A DNA stretch of 64,000 nt from Massilia pinisoli (GCF_024753285.1 NZ_JANUGW010000013.1:110612-174611); one strand, 5' to 3'. Numbered from the stretch's first letter, positions 42,174-50,844 are shown. Program-made: numbers and translations. Notes: generated from the letters alone by a model not told the origin.

Positions 42174-43679
42174 TCAGGGAGCGGTCGCGCAGCTCTTGTT
42201 CCAGGCCGCCTTGAATGGCTCGGCCGCTGCGGCGTTGCCCTGTGCGAGGTGCAGGCCGGTCATCTCGTCGAGGGCATCGCAGCCGCGTTCGCGGGCGAAG
42301 TCCGCGTCCGCCGCTGCCAGCGCCTGCAGCCGCGTGCCATCGATGTGCCCGAGGAAGTACTCGGCGATGGGCGCCGGCCAGGCCGCTTTGTCGAAGCGGG
42401 CGAAGCGCGCCGCCAGCTCCTCGGCGCCGAGTGCCTGCTGGCCGCTGCCGACCCGCGCCCGGTACAGCGCCAATGCCTCGAAGCGGCCATCGTCGGTCTT
42501 GGCGAGGACTGCCTGCAGGCGCGATGCGGCGTCGGCATAGCGTTCGGCCTTCAGCTTGCGGTAGCCGTCGGTCAGATTGGCTTCCACGTGGCCGAGCGCG
42601 GCGGCCTTGTCGAGCCAGACCTGGGCCTGGACCTCGTCCCGTGCCACGCCTTTGCCGTGCAGGTAGTGCCGCGCGAGCCGCATCTGGGCGTCGGGGTTGC
42701 CGTTCTCCGCTTCCTTGCGCATCCACGGTTCGATGGTGGCGCGCGGCATGAAGACGTCACCGCCCAGGTAGCTCAGGTAGATGTTCTGCTGGCTGATCGC
42801 GAACAGCACGCGATGGGCGCGCAGGAAGTCGGCCCCGAGGATGACATCGACGTCGGAGCGGCCGCGGTCGTCGATGACCTGGATGTCGGCGTCGAGGATG
42901 GTTTCGCCACCGATCTTGATCGACTGCGTGTGCGTGATCCAGGTCGGGACGCGCCGCGTACCGCCGCCCGTCGTGTAAGACAGCTCCTTGGGATCGGGCT
43001 TGGAGGTCGCGAGCCCGAACTTCCTGGCGGCGTATGCGGTGATGGTGCTTGCCGTCGTCCCCGTATCGATGATGGCGCTCATCAGGTTGCCATTGATCTC
43101 GATGGAGAACACCGGCCAGGGCGCACCCTGACGCCGATACGGGATCTTGACTGCGTTGCGGTCCCAGTACGCGAGAAACGCGTCATCGCAACCCGACGCC
43201 TGGAAAAACCTGAGTTCCTTGTCGGCCAGGGCCACTTCCAGGTCCGTCTGCATCAGGAAGGGTACGCCGGCGATGGCATCGTAGGGGGGCTTTTCGCCCA
43301 TATCTTCCACCACCCGCGCCCAGCCTTTTGCCGGCCGGGTCCCTCCGATCGAGAACTCGTCGAGATAGGCTTCGTGCATGTCGGACCTGCCGCCGACGCC
43401 GATCGCGTATTCGAATGCTTCCCTCCGCTTCAGCTGGAACGCTTCCGCACCGGGCGCGGTCAGGAGGATGGCATAGGCGCCCGTATCGGCGAGCATTGTG
43501 GCAGGTTTGCCGTTGATCCGGCCATCGACTGTGATCTCGAGACCAGCGCCGCGATAATGGATCGGCAGCTTTGCCAGCTGCACGTACTGGCAGCTGCCGG
43601 CCGCGTATGCCGGTGCGCCGTGAAGGAGGGCGGCGCACAGGGCGGCGCCGCACCGGGTCAGGAATTTTGTGTTGAGCAT
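42174..43679 (-). CDS. Secreted double-retropepsin/Sel1 protein, paralogue 2 (divergent)
   Basis: 501 residues with the same order as its neighbours: signal peptide (about 1-27), DTG at Asp65 (MLADTGAYA), a second DTG at Asp205 (AIIDTGTTA), IAGVPFL and ILGADFLRAHRV elements, then a Sel1-like segment (GNPDAQMRLARHYLHGKGVARDE) and TPR-like helices. It is clearly more divergent than the flanking copies and keeps DTG in both lobes where the others have DSG in the second. Located 32 bp from paralogue 1, same strand. Substrate unknown. Confidence 0.72.
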   Translation of the reverse strand: MLNTKFLTRCGAALCAALLHGAPAYAAGSCQYVQLAKLPIHYRGAGLEITVDGRINGKPATMLADTGAYAILLTAPGAEAFQLKRREAFEYAIGVGGRSDMHEAYLDEFSIGGTRPAKGWARVVEDMGEKPPYDAIAGVPFLMQTDLEVALADKELRFFQASGCDDAFLAYWDRNAVKIPYRRQGAPWPVFSIEINGNLMSAIIDTGTTASTITAYAARKFGLATSKPDPKELSYTTGGGTRRVPTWITHTQSIKIGGETILDADIQVIDDRGRSDVDVILGADFLRAHRVLFAISQQNIYLSYLGGDVFMPRATIEPWMRKEAENGNPDAQMRLARHYLHGKGVARDEVQAQVWLDKAAALGHVEANLTDGYRKLKAERYADAASRLQAVLAKTDDGRFEALALYRARVGSGQQALGAEELAARFARFDKAAWPAPIAEYFLGHIDGTRLQALAAADADFARERGCDALDEMTGLHLAQGNAAAAEPFKAAWNKSCATAP

Positions 43680-43734
43680 GCTGGATCGACTATGAAAAAC
43701 GTTGAACGTTGAGATGCCTGCGCAAGCGCAGCGC

Positions 43735-45306
43735 TCACGGCGCCGCACCGCCGGTCGGCAGCGGCTCGGTCGCCGGCTTCGGGGCCGCCGGGGCCGAAGC
43801 CGGCGGCGCGCAAGTCGCACGCAAGGTGGCCTTCAGCGCGATGGCTTCCGCCGTTTCGCCGCGCGCGTCGTGCAGTTCCGCCATATAGGCATCGACCATG
43901 CACGTGCGCGCGTGCGCGAGCTTCGGGTCCTTGCCCGCTTCTTCCAGCAGCTGCGCCGCGTTGGCCTTGCCGAGGTAGAAGTCGGCGATCGGGGCCGGCC
44001 AGTCGTCGTTCTTTTGCCGCTTCAGCGCCGCTTCCAGTTCCGTCTTCGCGAGGTCTGCCTCGCCGTGGCGCACGCGCGCGACGTACAGCCATAAAGGGCC
44101 CAGCCGGTCGGCCGGCAGCTGGTCGAGCGCACTCCTGAGTTGCGGGATCGCCGTGTCCAGGTGCCCGGCCAGCATCTGCTGGCGCGCGACGAGCAAGGTC
44201 GCATTCGGCTGGCCGCCGGCCGCCGCCTTGTCCAGCCAGGTCTTTGCCGCGGCCGGGTCGCGTGCCACGCCCCGGCCGTTGACGTACATCGTGGCCAGCG
44301 CGTACTGGGCGTCCGCGTTGCCTTCGTCGGCCTCCTGGCGCATCCACGGTTCCAGTCCGGTGCCGCGCGTGAACACGTCGCCGCCCAGGTAGGCGACGTA
44401 CAGTTTTTCCTGGCTCATCGCGAACAGCACGCGGTGCGCGCGCAGGAAGTCCTGGCCCAGGTACACGTCGGCGCCGTGCGAGCCCTGCGAGTCGATCACG
44501 CCCAGCTCGACGTTGGCGATCGTTTCGTCGCCGAGGGTGATGCTCTTGACAGGGACGATCCAGTACGGCGCGCTGTCGGAACCGACGCCGCCTGCGTTGC
44601 CGATGCGGACGGCGCCCGGCCCCTTGACGTCGATGCCGGCGCGCTTCGCCGCATCCAGCATCATGAAGCTGCGGTGCGCACCCGAGTCGATCACGGCGTC
44701 CAGCTCCCTGCCGTTGACGACGACCGTGAAGTGCGGGTTCGGACTCTGGTCGCTGCTGCGTTCGAACGGCAGCACGACGGTGTCTTCCTTCCACAGCAGC
44801 AGCGCCGTCTTGTCGCAGTCGCGCGGACGGTAGAACTTCATGCGACGGGCGCGCAGGTCGAGTTCGAGGTCCATCTGCAGCAGGAACGGCGCGCCGAGGA
44901 TGGCGTCGAAGGACGGGGTGAACGTCGTGCTGCCGATGACGGCCAGCTCCGTGCGGTGGCCGCTGTGGATCGGACCGATGGAAAAATCCTTCAGCCTGGC
45001 CGTGTAGAGACGCGACCTGCCGCCGATCCCCTGCACCCACCGTCCCGTCATGAACAGGCCCAGGTCGCGCCGCGTCGCACCATTCCTCGTCAGCGACGTG
45101 TCGAACGCGCCCGTGTCGACGAGCATGACGGCCGGGGTGTCGTTGATGGTTCCCTCGACGGCGGGCATCAGGCTTTCGCCCACGTAGCGGATCGGCAGGC
45201 CGCCCACGTCGACATAGGTGCACCGCTTGACGTCGTCCTCGGCGCGGGCGATGCCCGACAGGCACAGCAGCATGGCGGTGGCGCGGACGACGGGGGAATG
45301 GAGCAT
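43735..45306 (-). CDS. Secreted double-retropepsin/Sel1 protein, paralogue 3
   Basis: 523 residues. A signal peptide covers about 1-22 (SGIARAED). The first catalytic triplet is DTG at Asp64 (MLVDTGAFDTS) and the second DSG in AVIDSGAHRS. ILG elements, a Sel1-like repeat and TPR-like helices follow as in paralogue 1, with near-identical stretches such as FTVVVNG and FLRAHRVLFAMSQEKLY. A Pro/Ala tail of about 20 residues is extra. ATG 45306 is used; ATG 45324 is in frame but spoils the signal peptide. An inverted repeat lies just upstream. Confidence 0.74.
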   Translation of the reverse strand: MLHSPVVRATAMLLCLSGIARAEDDVKRCTYVDVGGLPIRYVGESLMPAVEGTINDTPAVMLVDTGAFDTSLTRNGATRRDLGLFMTGRWVQGIGGRSRLYTARLKDFSIGPIHSGHRTELAVIGSTTFTPSFDAILGAPFLLQMDLELDLRARRMKFYRPRDCDKTALLLWKEDTVVLPFERSSDQSPNPHFTVVVNGRELDAVIDSGAHRSFMMLDAAKRAGIDVKGPGAVRIGNAGGVGSDSAPYWIVPVKSITLGDETIANVELGVIDSQGSHGADVYLGQDFLRAHRVLFAMSQEKLYVAYLGGDVFTRGTGLEPWMRQEADEGNADAQYALATMYVNGRGVARDPAAAKTWLDKAAAGGQPNATLLVARQQMLAGHLDTAIPQLRSALDQLPADRLGPLWLYVARVRHGEADLAKTELEAALKRQKNDDWPAPIADFYLGKANAAQLLEEAGKDPKLAHARTCMVDAYMAELHDARGETAEAIALKATLRATCAPPASAPAAPKPATEPLPTGGAAP

Positions 45307-45315
45307 GGCGCGAAA

Positions 45316-45334
45316 AATTATCATACCGATAATT
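45316..45334. promoter_or_regulatory. Inverted repeat before paralogue 3
   Basis: AATTATC-ATACC-GATAATT, 7-bp arms with a 5-bp spacer, 10 bp upstream of ATG 45306. On the minus strand it includes GGTATGATAAT, which resembles an extended -10. It may be operator and promoter for the three-gene array. Confidence 0.4.
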
Positions 45335-45442
45335 CTACAGCGCAACTTTTCAAAAAAGACATTCCAAAAAAGCAAAAAGGCAAAGACAACCGCTCGCACG
45401 GCTGCTTCGCCTTTATTTTGTTGCTTCTGCGCTACTCGCGCA

Positions 45443-46150
45443 TCATTCCTTGCGCGTGGCCCCTTGCTGCGCCAACACCGCCTTGGAACTGCCCGCCGCG
45501 TCGGCGATGGCCTTGCTGGCCGCCGCCACTGCCTTGCTGCTGGCATTGGCGTTGGCGTTCGCGCTATTGGCCGCGGCCTTGCTGCCGCCATTGCCATTGC
45601 CGCCATTGCCGCCACTGCCGCGCCGCTCGTGCGGCTGGCGCAGGTAGCGCGAGCTGTGGCGGCGGTCGCCGTTCGCGGGCCACGTGATGAAACGCGACAG
45701 TTCCTGCAGGGCGCGCTGGTACACGTCGCGCTTGAACTCGATGACGACGTCCAGCGGGACCCAATAGTCGTGCCAGCGCCACGCGTCGAACTCGGGGTGG
45801 TCGGTCAGGCGCAGGTTGACGTCGTTGTCGCGCGCGACCATGCGCAACAGGAACCAGATCTGCTTCTGCCCGCGATAGTGACCACGCACTTCGCGCTTGA
45901 TGAAGTGATCGGGCACCTCGTAGCGCAGCCAGTCGCGGGTGCGACCCACGATCTTGACGTGCTCCTGGCGCAGGCCGATTTCTTCCTCGAGTTCGCGGTA
46001 CATCGCCTGTTCCGGCGTCTCGCCGTATTTGATACCCCCTTGCGGAAATTGCCAAGAATGCTCACGCACCCGCTTGCCCCACCACACTTCGTTGTTGGCG
46101 TTCAGCAGGATGATGCCGACGTTGGGGCGGAACCCTTCACGATCGAGCAT
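45443..46150 (-). CDS. rppH: RppH, RNA pyrophosphohydrolase, with a low-complexity tail
   Basis: 235 residues. The Nudix box spans about 38-60 (GGIKYGETPEQAMYREL then EEEIGL), and MLDREGFRPNVGIILLN and HYRGQKQIWFLLRM are typical RppH. It removes pyrophosphate from 5'-triphosphorylated mRNAs to start decay. E. coli RppH has 176 residues; here residues about 170-235 form a Gly/Asn/Ala/Ser/Lys-rich extension (GSGGNGGNGNGGSKAAANSA onward) with no fold. GAGGTG precedes the start. Divergent from proS. Confidence 0.95.
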   Translation of the reverse strand: MLDREGFRPNVGIILLNANNEVWWGKRVREHSWQFPQGGIKYGETPEQAMYRELEEEIGLRQEHVKIVGRTRDWLRYEVPDHFIKREVRGHYRGQKQIWFLLRMVARDNDVNLRLTDHPEFDAWRWHDYWVPLDVVIEFKRDVYQRALQELSRFITWPANGDRRHSSRYLRQPHERRGSGGNGGNGNGGSKAAANSANANANASSKAVAAASKAIADAAGSSKAVLAQQGATRKE

Positions 46151-46384
46151 AATTCACCTCGAAACTTTCTGCCGGCCGATTCCTCTTAGTTTTTACTTAC
46201 AAATCCCCGGAGACTTGCTGAACCCGCAAGGCTCCTCAGGTGCTGTAGTCGTTTACCTGCATAGGAACAACAGTCTGCACCACTTGTTTTGGATCCATTT
46301 GTATAAAGATTGGATGCATCAGCCAGCTAATCCTTTAAAATTAGGTCGATTATAACCCTCTCTTTTTAAAAAGAATTCACCGAT

Positions 46385-48118
46385 ATGCGCGCCTCACGAT
46401 TTTTTATTTCAACGCTCAAAGAAGCGCCCTCCGACGCCGAGATCGTCAGCCATAAACTGATGATGCGTGCCGGGATGATCAAGCGACTCGGCTCCGGCAT
46501 CTATACGTACATGCCGCTGGGCCTGCGCGTCATCCGCAAGGTCGAGGGCATCATCCGCGAAGAGATGAACAATGCAGGCGCGATGGAACTGCTGATGCCG
46601 ATGGTGCAACCGGCCGAGCTGTGGCAAGAGACGGGCCGCTGGGACAAGATGGGGCCGGAACTGCTGCGCCTCAAGGACCGCCACGGCCGCGACTTCGCGC
46701 TGCAGCCGACGTCGGAAGAGGTGATCACGGACGTCGTGCGCACGGAAGTGAAATCGTACCGCCAGCTGCCGTTGAACTTCTATCACATCCAGACGAAGTT
46801 CCGCGACGAGCGCCGTCCCCGCTTCGGCCTGATGCGCGGCCGCGAGTTCACGATGAAGGACGCGTACTCGTTCGACCGCGACGTCGAAGGCATGCAGAAG
46901 TCGTACGCGACGATGTTCGATGCCTACGTCCGCATCTTCAACCGCTTCGGCCTGAAGTTCCGCGCGGTGGCTGCCGACAACGGCGCCATCGGCGGCACGG
47001 GCTCGCATGAATTCCACGTGATCGCCAGCACCGGCGAGGACGCACTGGTCTACTGCCCGCAATCGGACTACGCCGCCAACATGGAGGCCGCCGAGGCGCT
47101 GCCGCTGATCGCCCAACGCGGCGCGGCCACGCAGACGCTGACCAAGGTGTCGACGCCGAACATGACGAAGTGCGAGCAGGTCGCCAAGCTGCTCGGCATC
47201 GACCTCGCGCAGACCGTCAAGTCGATCGCGCTGACGGTCGAGAACGACGTCGATGGCAAGCAGGTCAAGGAAAACTGGCTGCTGCTGCTGCGCGCCGACC
47301 ATGAGCTGAACGAAGTCAAGGTCACCAAGGTGCCGGGCCTGAAGGACTTCCGCTTCGCCACCGAAGCCGAGATCCAGGAAGCCTACGGCACGGTGCCGGG
47401 CTACCTCGGCCCGATTAATACGAAGCAGCCCGTCAAGGTCGTGGCCGACCGCACGGTCGCCAACATGGCCGACTTCGTGTGCGGCGCCAACGAGGCCGGC
47501 TACCACCTGAGCGGTGCCAACTGGGGTCGCGACGTGGCCGAACCGCTCGTCGCCGACCTGCGCAACGTGGTCGAAGGCGACGCGTCGCCGGACGGCAAGG
47601 GCACCCTCGCCATCGAGCGCGGCATCGAAGTGGGCCACGTGTTCCAGCTCGGCACCGCGTACTCCGCCGCGATGAACTGCGTCTACCTGGACGAGAAAGG
47701 CCAGCCGGCCCCGATGCAGATGGGCTGCTACGGCATCGGCGTGACCCGCATCCTGGGCGCCGCCATCGAGCAGAATTTCGACGACAAGGGCATCGTCTGG
47801 CCGGACGCCATCGCGCCGTTCGAGCTGGTGCTGTGCCCGATGGGCTACGACCGCAGCGACCTGGTGAAGGCCGAAACGGATCGCCTGTACGCCGGCCTGC
47901 AGGCGGCTGGCGTGGACGTCATCGTCGACGACCGCGGCCTGCGTCCGGGTGCCATGTTCGCCGACTGGGAACTGGTGGGCGTGCCGCACCGCGTCGTCAT
48001 CGGCGAGCGCGGCCTCAAGGAAGGCAACCTGGAATACCAGGGTCGCCGCGACACCGAGGCTACCGCGGTTCCCGCCGCGGACATGGTCGGCTTCATCAAA
48101 GGCAAACTAGGTAAGTAA
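46385..48118 (+). CDS. proS: Prolyl-tRNA synthetase
   Basis: 577 residues, the bacterial type with the YbaK-like editing insert (about 230-400) between class II motifs 2 and 3. Motif 2 FRDERRPRFGLMRGREFTMKD, motif 3 GCYGIGVTRILGAAIEQ and the C-terminal anticodon-binding domain (about 470-577) are all visible. It charges tRNA-Pro and clears mischarged Ala-tRNA-Pro. The stop codon shares a base with the start of the transglycosylase gene (TAATG). The 234-bp upstream gap is shared with rppH. Confidence 0.98.
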   Translation: MRASRFFISTLKEAPSDAEIVSHKLMMRAGMIKRLGSGIYTYMPLGLRVIRKVEGIIREEMNNAGAMELLMPMVQPAELWQETGRWDKMGPELLRLKDRHGRDFALQPTSEEVITDVVRTEVKSYRQLPLNFYHIQTKFRDERRPRFGLMRGREFTMKDAYSFDRDVEGMQKSYATMFDAYVRIFNRFGLKFRAVAADNGAIGGTGSHEFHVIASTGEDALVYCPQSDYAANMEAAEALPLIAQRGAATQTLTKVSTPNMTKCEQVAKLLGIDLAQTVKSIALTVENDVDGKQVKENWLLLLRADHELNEVKVTKVPGLKDFRFATEAEIQEAYGTVPGYLGPINTKQPVKVVADRTVANMADFVCGANEAGYHLSGANWGRDVAEPLVADLRNVVEGDASPDGKGTLAIERGIEVGHVFQLGTAYSAAMNCVYLDEKGQPAPMQMGCYGIGVTRILGAAIEQNFDDKGIVWPDAIAPFELVLCPMGYDRSDLVKAETDRLYAGLQAAGVDVIVDDRGLRPGAMFADWELVGVPHRVVIGERGLKEGNLEYQGRRDTEATAVPAADMVGFIKGKLGK

Positions 48119-48768
48119 TGGCACGACGGTTGATTGCCCGGGCAGCAGCCCGGCTCGGTCCGGTCTTGCTCGCCGCTGCGTTGTTGAGCAGCGGCGCGGC
48201 GCAGGCCGGCAACCAGAAGGAAGAGCTGCTGGGCGACGCTGTGCGTCTGGCGCTCGAACACGCGATCCGCGACGGCCGTCCGCCGAAGCCGGTGTTCCGC
48301 GACGAGGTCGCACGCGTGCGTTATCAACAGTGGTTCGACGCGATGTCGGCGCGCCTCAAGCGCCGCCTGCCGGACGACCAGACACGCACGGAATTCCTCG
48401 AATCGGCGTGGTACGAGGCGACGCGCGCGGGCCTCGATCCGGGGCTCGTGCTCGGACTGATCCAGGTGGAGTCGGCGTATCGCAAGTACGCCGTGTCGAT
48501 GGTCGGCGCGCGCGGCTACATGCAGGTGATGCCGTTCTGGACGAAGGTGATCGGCGATTCGAACCGGCGCGCGCTGTTCGACATGCAGACCAACCTGCGC
48601 TACGGCTGCTCGATCCTGCGCATGTACATCGACATGGAAGGCGGCAACCTGTACCTCGCGCTGGGCCGCTACAATGGCAGCCGCGGCAAGCCGGAGTATC
48701 CGAATGCGGTGCTGGCGGCGTGGAAGAATTGGGAGTTCAAGCAGGACGTCATGGTGTCGAGCCGATAA
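48118..48768 (+). CDS. Lytic transglycosylase, SLT-type
   Basis: 216 residues with a signal peptide (about 1-30, SSGAAQAG). The SLT domain (about 95-215) has catalytic Glu118 in LIQVESAYRKYAVS, the GARGYMQVMPFW motif and ALGRYNGSRGKPEYP. It cleaves peptidoglycan between MurNAc and GlcNAc, leaving 1,6-anhydro ends, in the periplasm. Its start overlaps the proS stop, a linkage that is common in related genomes though the two have no functional tie. Confidence 0.92.
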   Translation: MARRLIARAAARLGPVLLAAALLSSGAAQAGNQKEELLGDAVRLALEHAIRDGRPPKPVFRDEVARVRYQQWFDAMSARLKRRLPDDQTRTEFLESAWYEATRAGLDPGLVLGLIQVESAYRKYAVSMVGARGYMQVMPFWTKVIGDSNRRALFDMQTNLRYGCSILRMYIDMEGGNLYLALGRYNGSRGKPEYPNAVLAAWKNWEFKQDVMVSSR

Positions 48769-48781
48769 CGGACGCGTTGCG

Positions 48782-48910
48782 GTAGGGTGGACGGCTTTGT
48801 CATTGAGTCCCCCGGACTCGATGACTCCACGCGTCCAAACCACGTTTGAATTGACGTACCGGCCTGCACGGGCCGGTTGAACGCGTGGACGGGGGACCCG
48901 TCCACCCTAC
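48782..48910. repeat. Composite palindromic repeat with nested palindrome (copy c)
   Basis: GTAGGGTGGACGG (48782-48794) and CCGTCCACCCTAC (48898-48910) are the outer arms, with CACGCGT (48828-48834) and GGTTGAACGCGTGG (48875-48888) inside. The left half is interrupted by GTCATTGAGTCC-CCC-GGACTCGATGAC (48799-48825), a second palindrome with one mismatch. The left half is nearly the reverse complement of the right half of the copy at 50718. Confidence 0.85.
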
Positions 48911-48928
48911 CGGTCACGCACGCAGCCA

Positions 48929-48970
48929 GGTAGGGTGGGCGCGGCCGACGTAGGCACCCCGTGCCCACCA
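48929..48970. repeat. Partial repeat unit of the GGTGGGC subtype
   Basis: GGTAGGGTGGGCGCGGCCGACG...GCACCCCGTGCCCACC, 18 bp after the composite repeat and abutting the end of the LysR gene. It is a degenerate single hairpin. Confidence 0.6.
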
Positions 48971-48976
48971 TGCGCG

Positions 48977-49873
48977 TCACGCACGGAGTTCTTCAACTAA
49001 TTGCTGCGCATGCCGCGGCAACCCATCGAAGCTGCGCATGCATAGCGTGAGCTGGCGCACCGCCCACGCGTCGGCCAGCGCCAGCACGGCGATGTCCATC
49101 GTGCGTGCGCAGCGCCGCGCTGCCGGCTCGGACACGATCCCGATCCCGACCCCGCTCTCCACCATCCGGCACACCGCGTCGAAGCTGCGCAGGCGCACGC
49201 GCGCGCGCAAGGTGCGGCCCGCGCGTTCGGCCTGCTGGCTCAGGTAGCGGAACAGCGCGCTGTCGCCCGTCAGCGCGATGTGGTCGAAGTCCACGAGGCG
49301 TGCGAACGCCACCGCCTGGCCGTCCTGCGTGACGAGCGTGCGCGCCAGCGCCGGCGGCGCGACGGCCACGAGGCGGTCGGTGCAGAACGGGAAGGTGTCC
49401 AAGCCAGCCAGGTCCACCGTGTCGGCCACGATGCCGAGGTCCGCACCGCCTTCGCGCACGGCGCGCGCGATGTCACTGGACAGGCGCTCTTCCAGGTCGA
49501 CGTCGACGTCCGGATGACGCGCCATGAAGCCGGCCAGCGCCTCCGGCAAGTACTCGGACAGCGCCGCCGTATTGCACAGCAGCCGCACCTGGCCCTTCAG
49601 CCCCGCCGCGTGCTCGCCCAGTTCCGCGCGCAGGCGCGCGAGTTGCTGGAACACGAGGCGCGCGTGGCGCTGCAGCGCGAGGCCCGCGGCCGTCGGCTGC
49701 ACGCCGCGCCGTCCGCGCACGAGCAGCGGCACGCCCAGCGCCGCTTCCATGTGCTGGATACGCTCGCTGCTGGACGCCAGCGCCAGGTGCGCTCGCGCCG
49801 CGCCGCCCGTGATGCTGCCCGCGTCCACGACGTGCAGGAACAGCTGCAGGTCCACCAGATCGAATCGCATCAT
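48977..49873 (-). CDS. LysR-family transcriptional regulator
   Basis: 298 residues. The N-terminal HTH (about 1-62) has LQLFLHVVDAGSITGGAARAHLALASSSERIQHMEAALG, and the C-terminal effector domain (about 90-295) is of the periplasmic-binding-protein type. The gene is divergent from a TauE/SafE transporter gene across 83 bp, so the transporter is the likely target and its substrate, possibly a small sulfur or carbon anion, the likely effector. No operator is obvious. Confidence 0.92.
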   Translation of the reverse strand: MMRFDLVDLQLFLHVVDAGSITGGAARAHLALASSSERIQHMEAALGVPLLVRGRRGVQPTAAGLALQRHARLVFQQLARLRAELGEHAAGLKGQVRLLCNTAALSEYLPEALAGFMARHPDVDVDLEERLSSDIARAVREGGADLGIVADTVDLAGLDTFPFCTDRLVAVAPPALARTLVTQDGQAVAFARLVDFDHIALTGDSALFRYLSQQAERAGRTLRARVRLRSFDAVCRMVESGVGIGIVSEPAARRCARTMDIAVLALADAWAVRQLTLCMRSFDGLPRHAQQLVEELRA

Positions 49874-49956
49874 CCCTCCGTGATTTCGGCTGGGCCGAAG
49901 GCTGGCTGCGGAAATTCCGCATTGGCGGGCGCCCCTGTCCGGGGCAGAATCGCCAC

Positions 49957-50721
49957 ATGGATACTATCCCGTTCGCGCACGGTCCGCATGACCTCGTGCT
50001 GATCTTCTCCGTGTTCGTGCTGGCAGGACTCGTCAAGGGTGTCGTCGGGCTCGGGCTGCCGACGGTGGCCGTGGGCCTGCTCGGCATCGTGATGGCGCCG
50101 CGCGAGGCCGCCGCGCTGCTCGTCGTGCCTTCGCTCGTGACGAACGTCTGGCAACTGCTGGCCGGACCCGCGTTCGGGCCTCTCGTGCGCCGTTTGTGGC
50201 CGATGCTGGTGGCGATCGTCGTCGGCACGGTCGGCGGCGGCTTGCTGCTGCCGGGCGCCGGCGGCGCCGACGCTGCCGCCGCGCTGGGCGGGGCGCTGCT
50301 GCTGTATGCGGCGGCCGGGCTGGCGTCGTTCGTGCTGCACGTGCCGGCCGGCGCGGAGCGCGGCGCGAGCCCGCTCGTGGGCCTCGTCACGGGGATCGTC
50401 ACGGCGGCGACGGGCGTCTTCGTGATCCCGGCCGTGCCTTATCTGCAGGGCCTGCGCCTGGAACGCGATGCGCTCGTGCAGGCGCTGGGCCTGTGCTTCA
50501 CGGTGTCGACGGTGGCGCTCGGCGCGTCGCTGCTGCTGGCGGGTGAGTATCCGGCGGGGGCGGCCGGGATGTCGCTGGCGGCGCCGGTGCCCGCGATGAT
50601 CGGCATGCTGTGCGGCCAGTGGATACGGGGGCGCATCCGGCCGGCGACGTTCCGGCGCTGCTTTTTCATCGGGCTGCTGGGATTAGGACTGCACCTGATG
50701 CTCAGGCCGTTCTTTGCGTAG
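49957..50721 (+). CDS. TauE/SafE-family membrane transporter
   Basis: 254 residues with seven to eight hydrophobic segments: FSVFVLAGLVKGVVGLGLPTVAVGLLGIVM and the second repeat GLVTGIVTAATGVFVIPAVPYLQGL show the two-fold pattern of TauE/SafE sulfite or organosulfonate exporters. Direction and substrate are inferred from family only. The stop codon TAG (50719-50721) is part of the GTAGGG that begins the following palindromic repeat, so the repeat fixed the C-terminus. Divergent from the LysR gene. Confidence 0.88.
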   Translation: MDTIPFAHGPHDLVLIFSVFVLAGLVKGVVGLGLPTVAVGLLGIVMAPREAAALLVVPSLVTNVWQLLAGPAFGPLVRRLWPMLVAIVVGTVGGGLLLPGAGGADAAAALGGALLLYAAAGLASFVLHVPAGAERGASPLVGLVTGIVTAATGVFVIPAVPYLQGLRLERDALVQALGLCFTVSTVALGASLLLAGEYPAGAAGMSLAAPVPAMIGMLCGQWIRGRIRPATFRRCFFIGLLGLGLHLMLRPFFA

Positions 50722-50844
50722 GGTGGACGGCTATGCCGTCCACGCGTCCAGCCGGCACATGGACACCGCACGTTAAATGAAGCGTGATTTGAACGCGTGG
50801 AGTCATTGAGTCCGGGGGACTCAATGACAAGCCGTCCACCCTAC
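50718..50844. repeat. Composite palindromic repeat with nested palindrome (copy d)
   Basis: GTAGGGTGGACGG...CCGTCCACCCTAC outer arms, in inverse orientation to copies c and e. The right half holds a perfect 12-bp nested palindrome GTCATTGAGTCC-GGG-GGACTCAATGAC (50802-50828). The core, reverse-complemented, shares CACGCGTTCAAATCACG and CATGTGCCGG with the copy at 54176. The first bases supply the stop codon of the TauE-like gene. Confidence 0.85.

Noticed and set aside
40636..45306. Retroviral or retrotransposon remnant suggested by retropepsin domains
   Set aside because: No reverse transcriptase, integrase or terminal repeats; the genes have signal peptides and Sel1 repeats, as in bacterial aspartic proteases.
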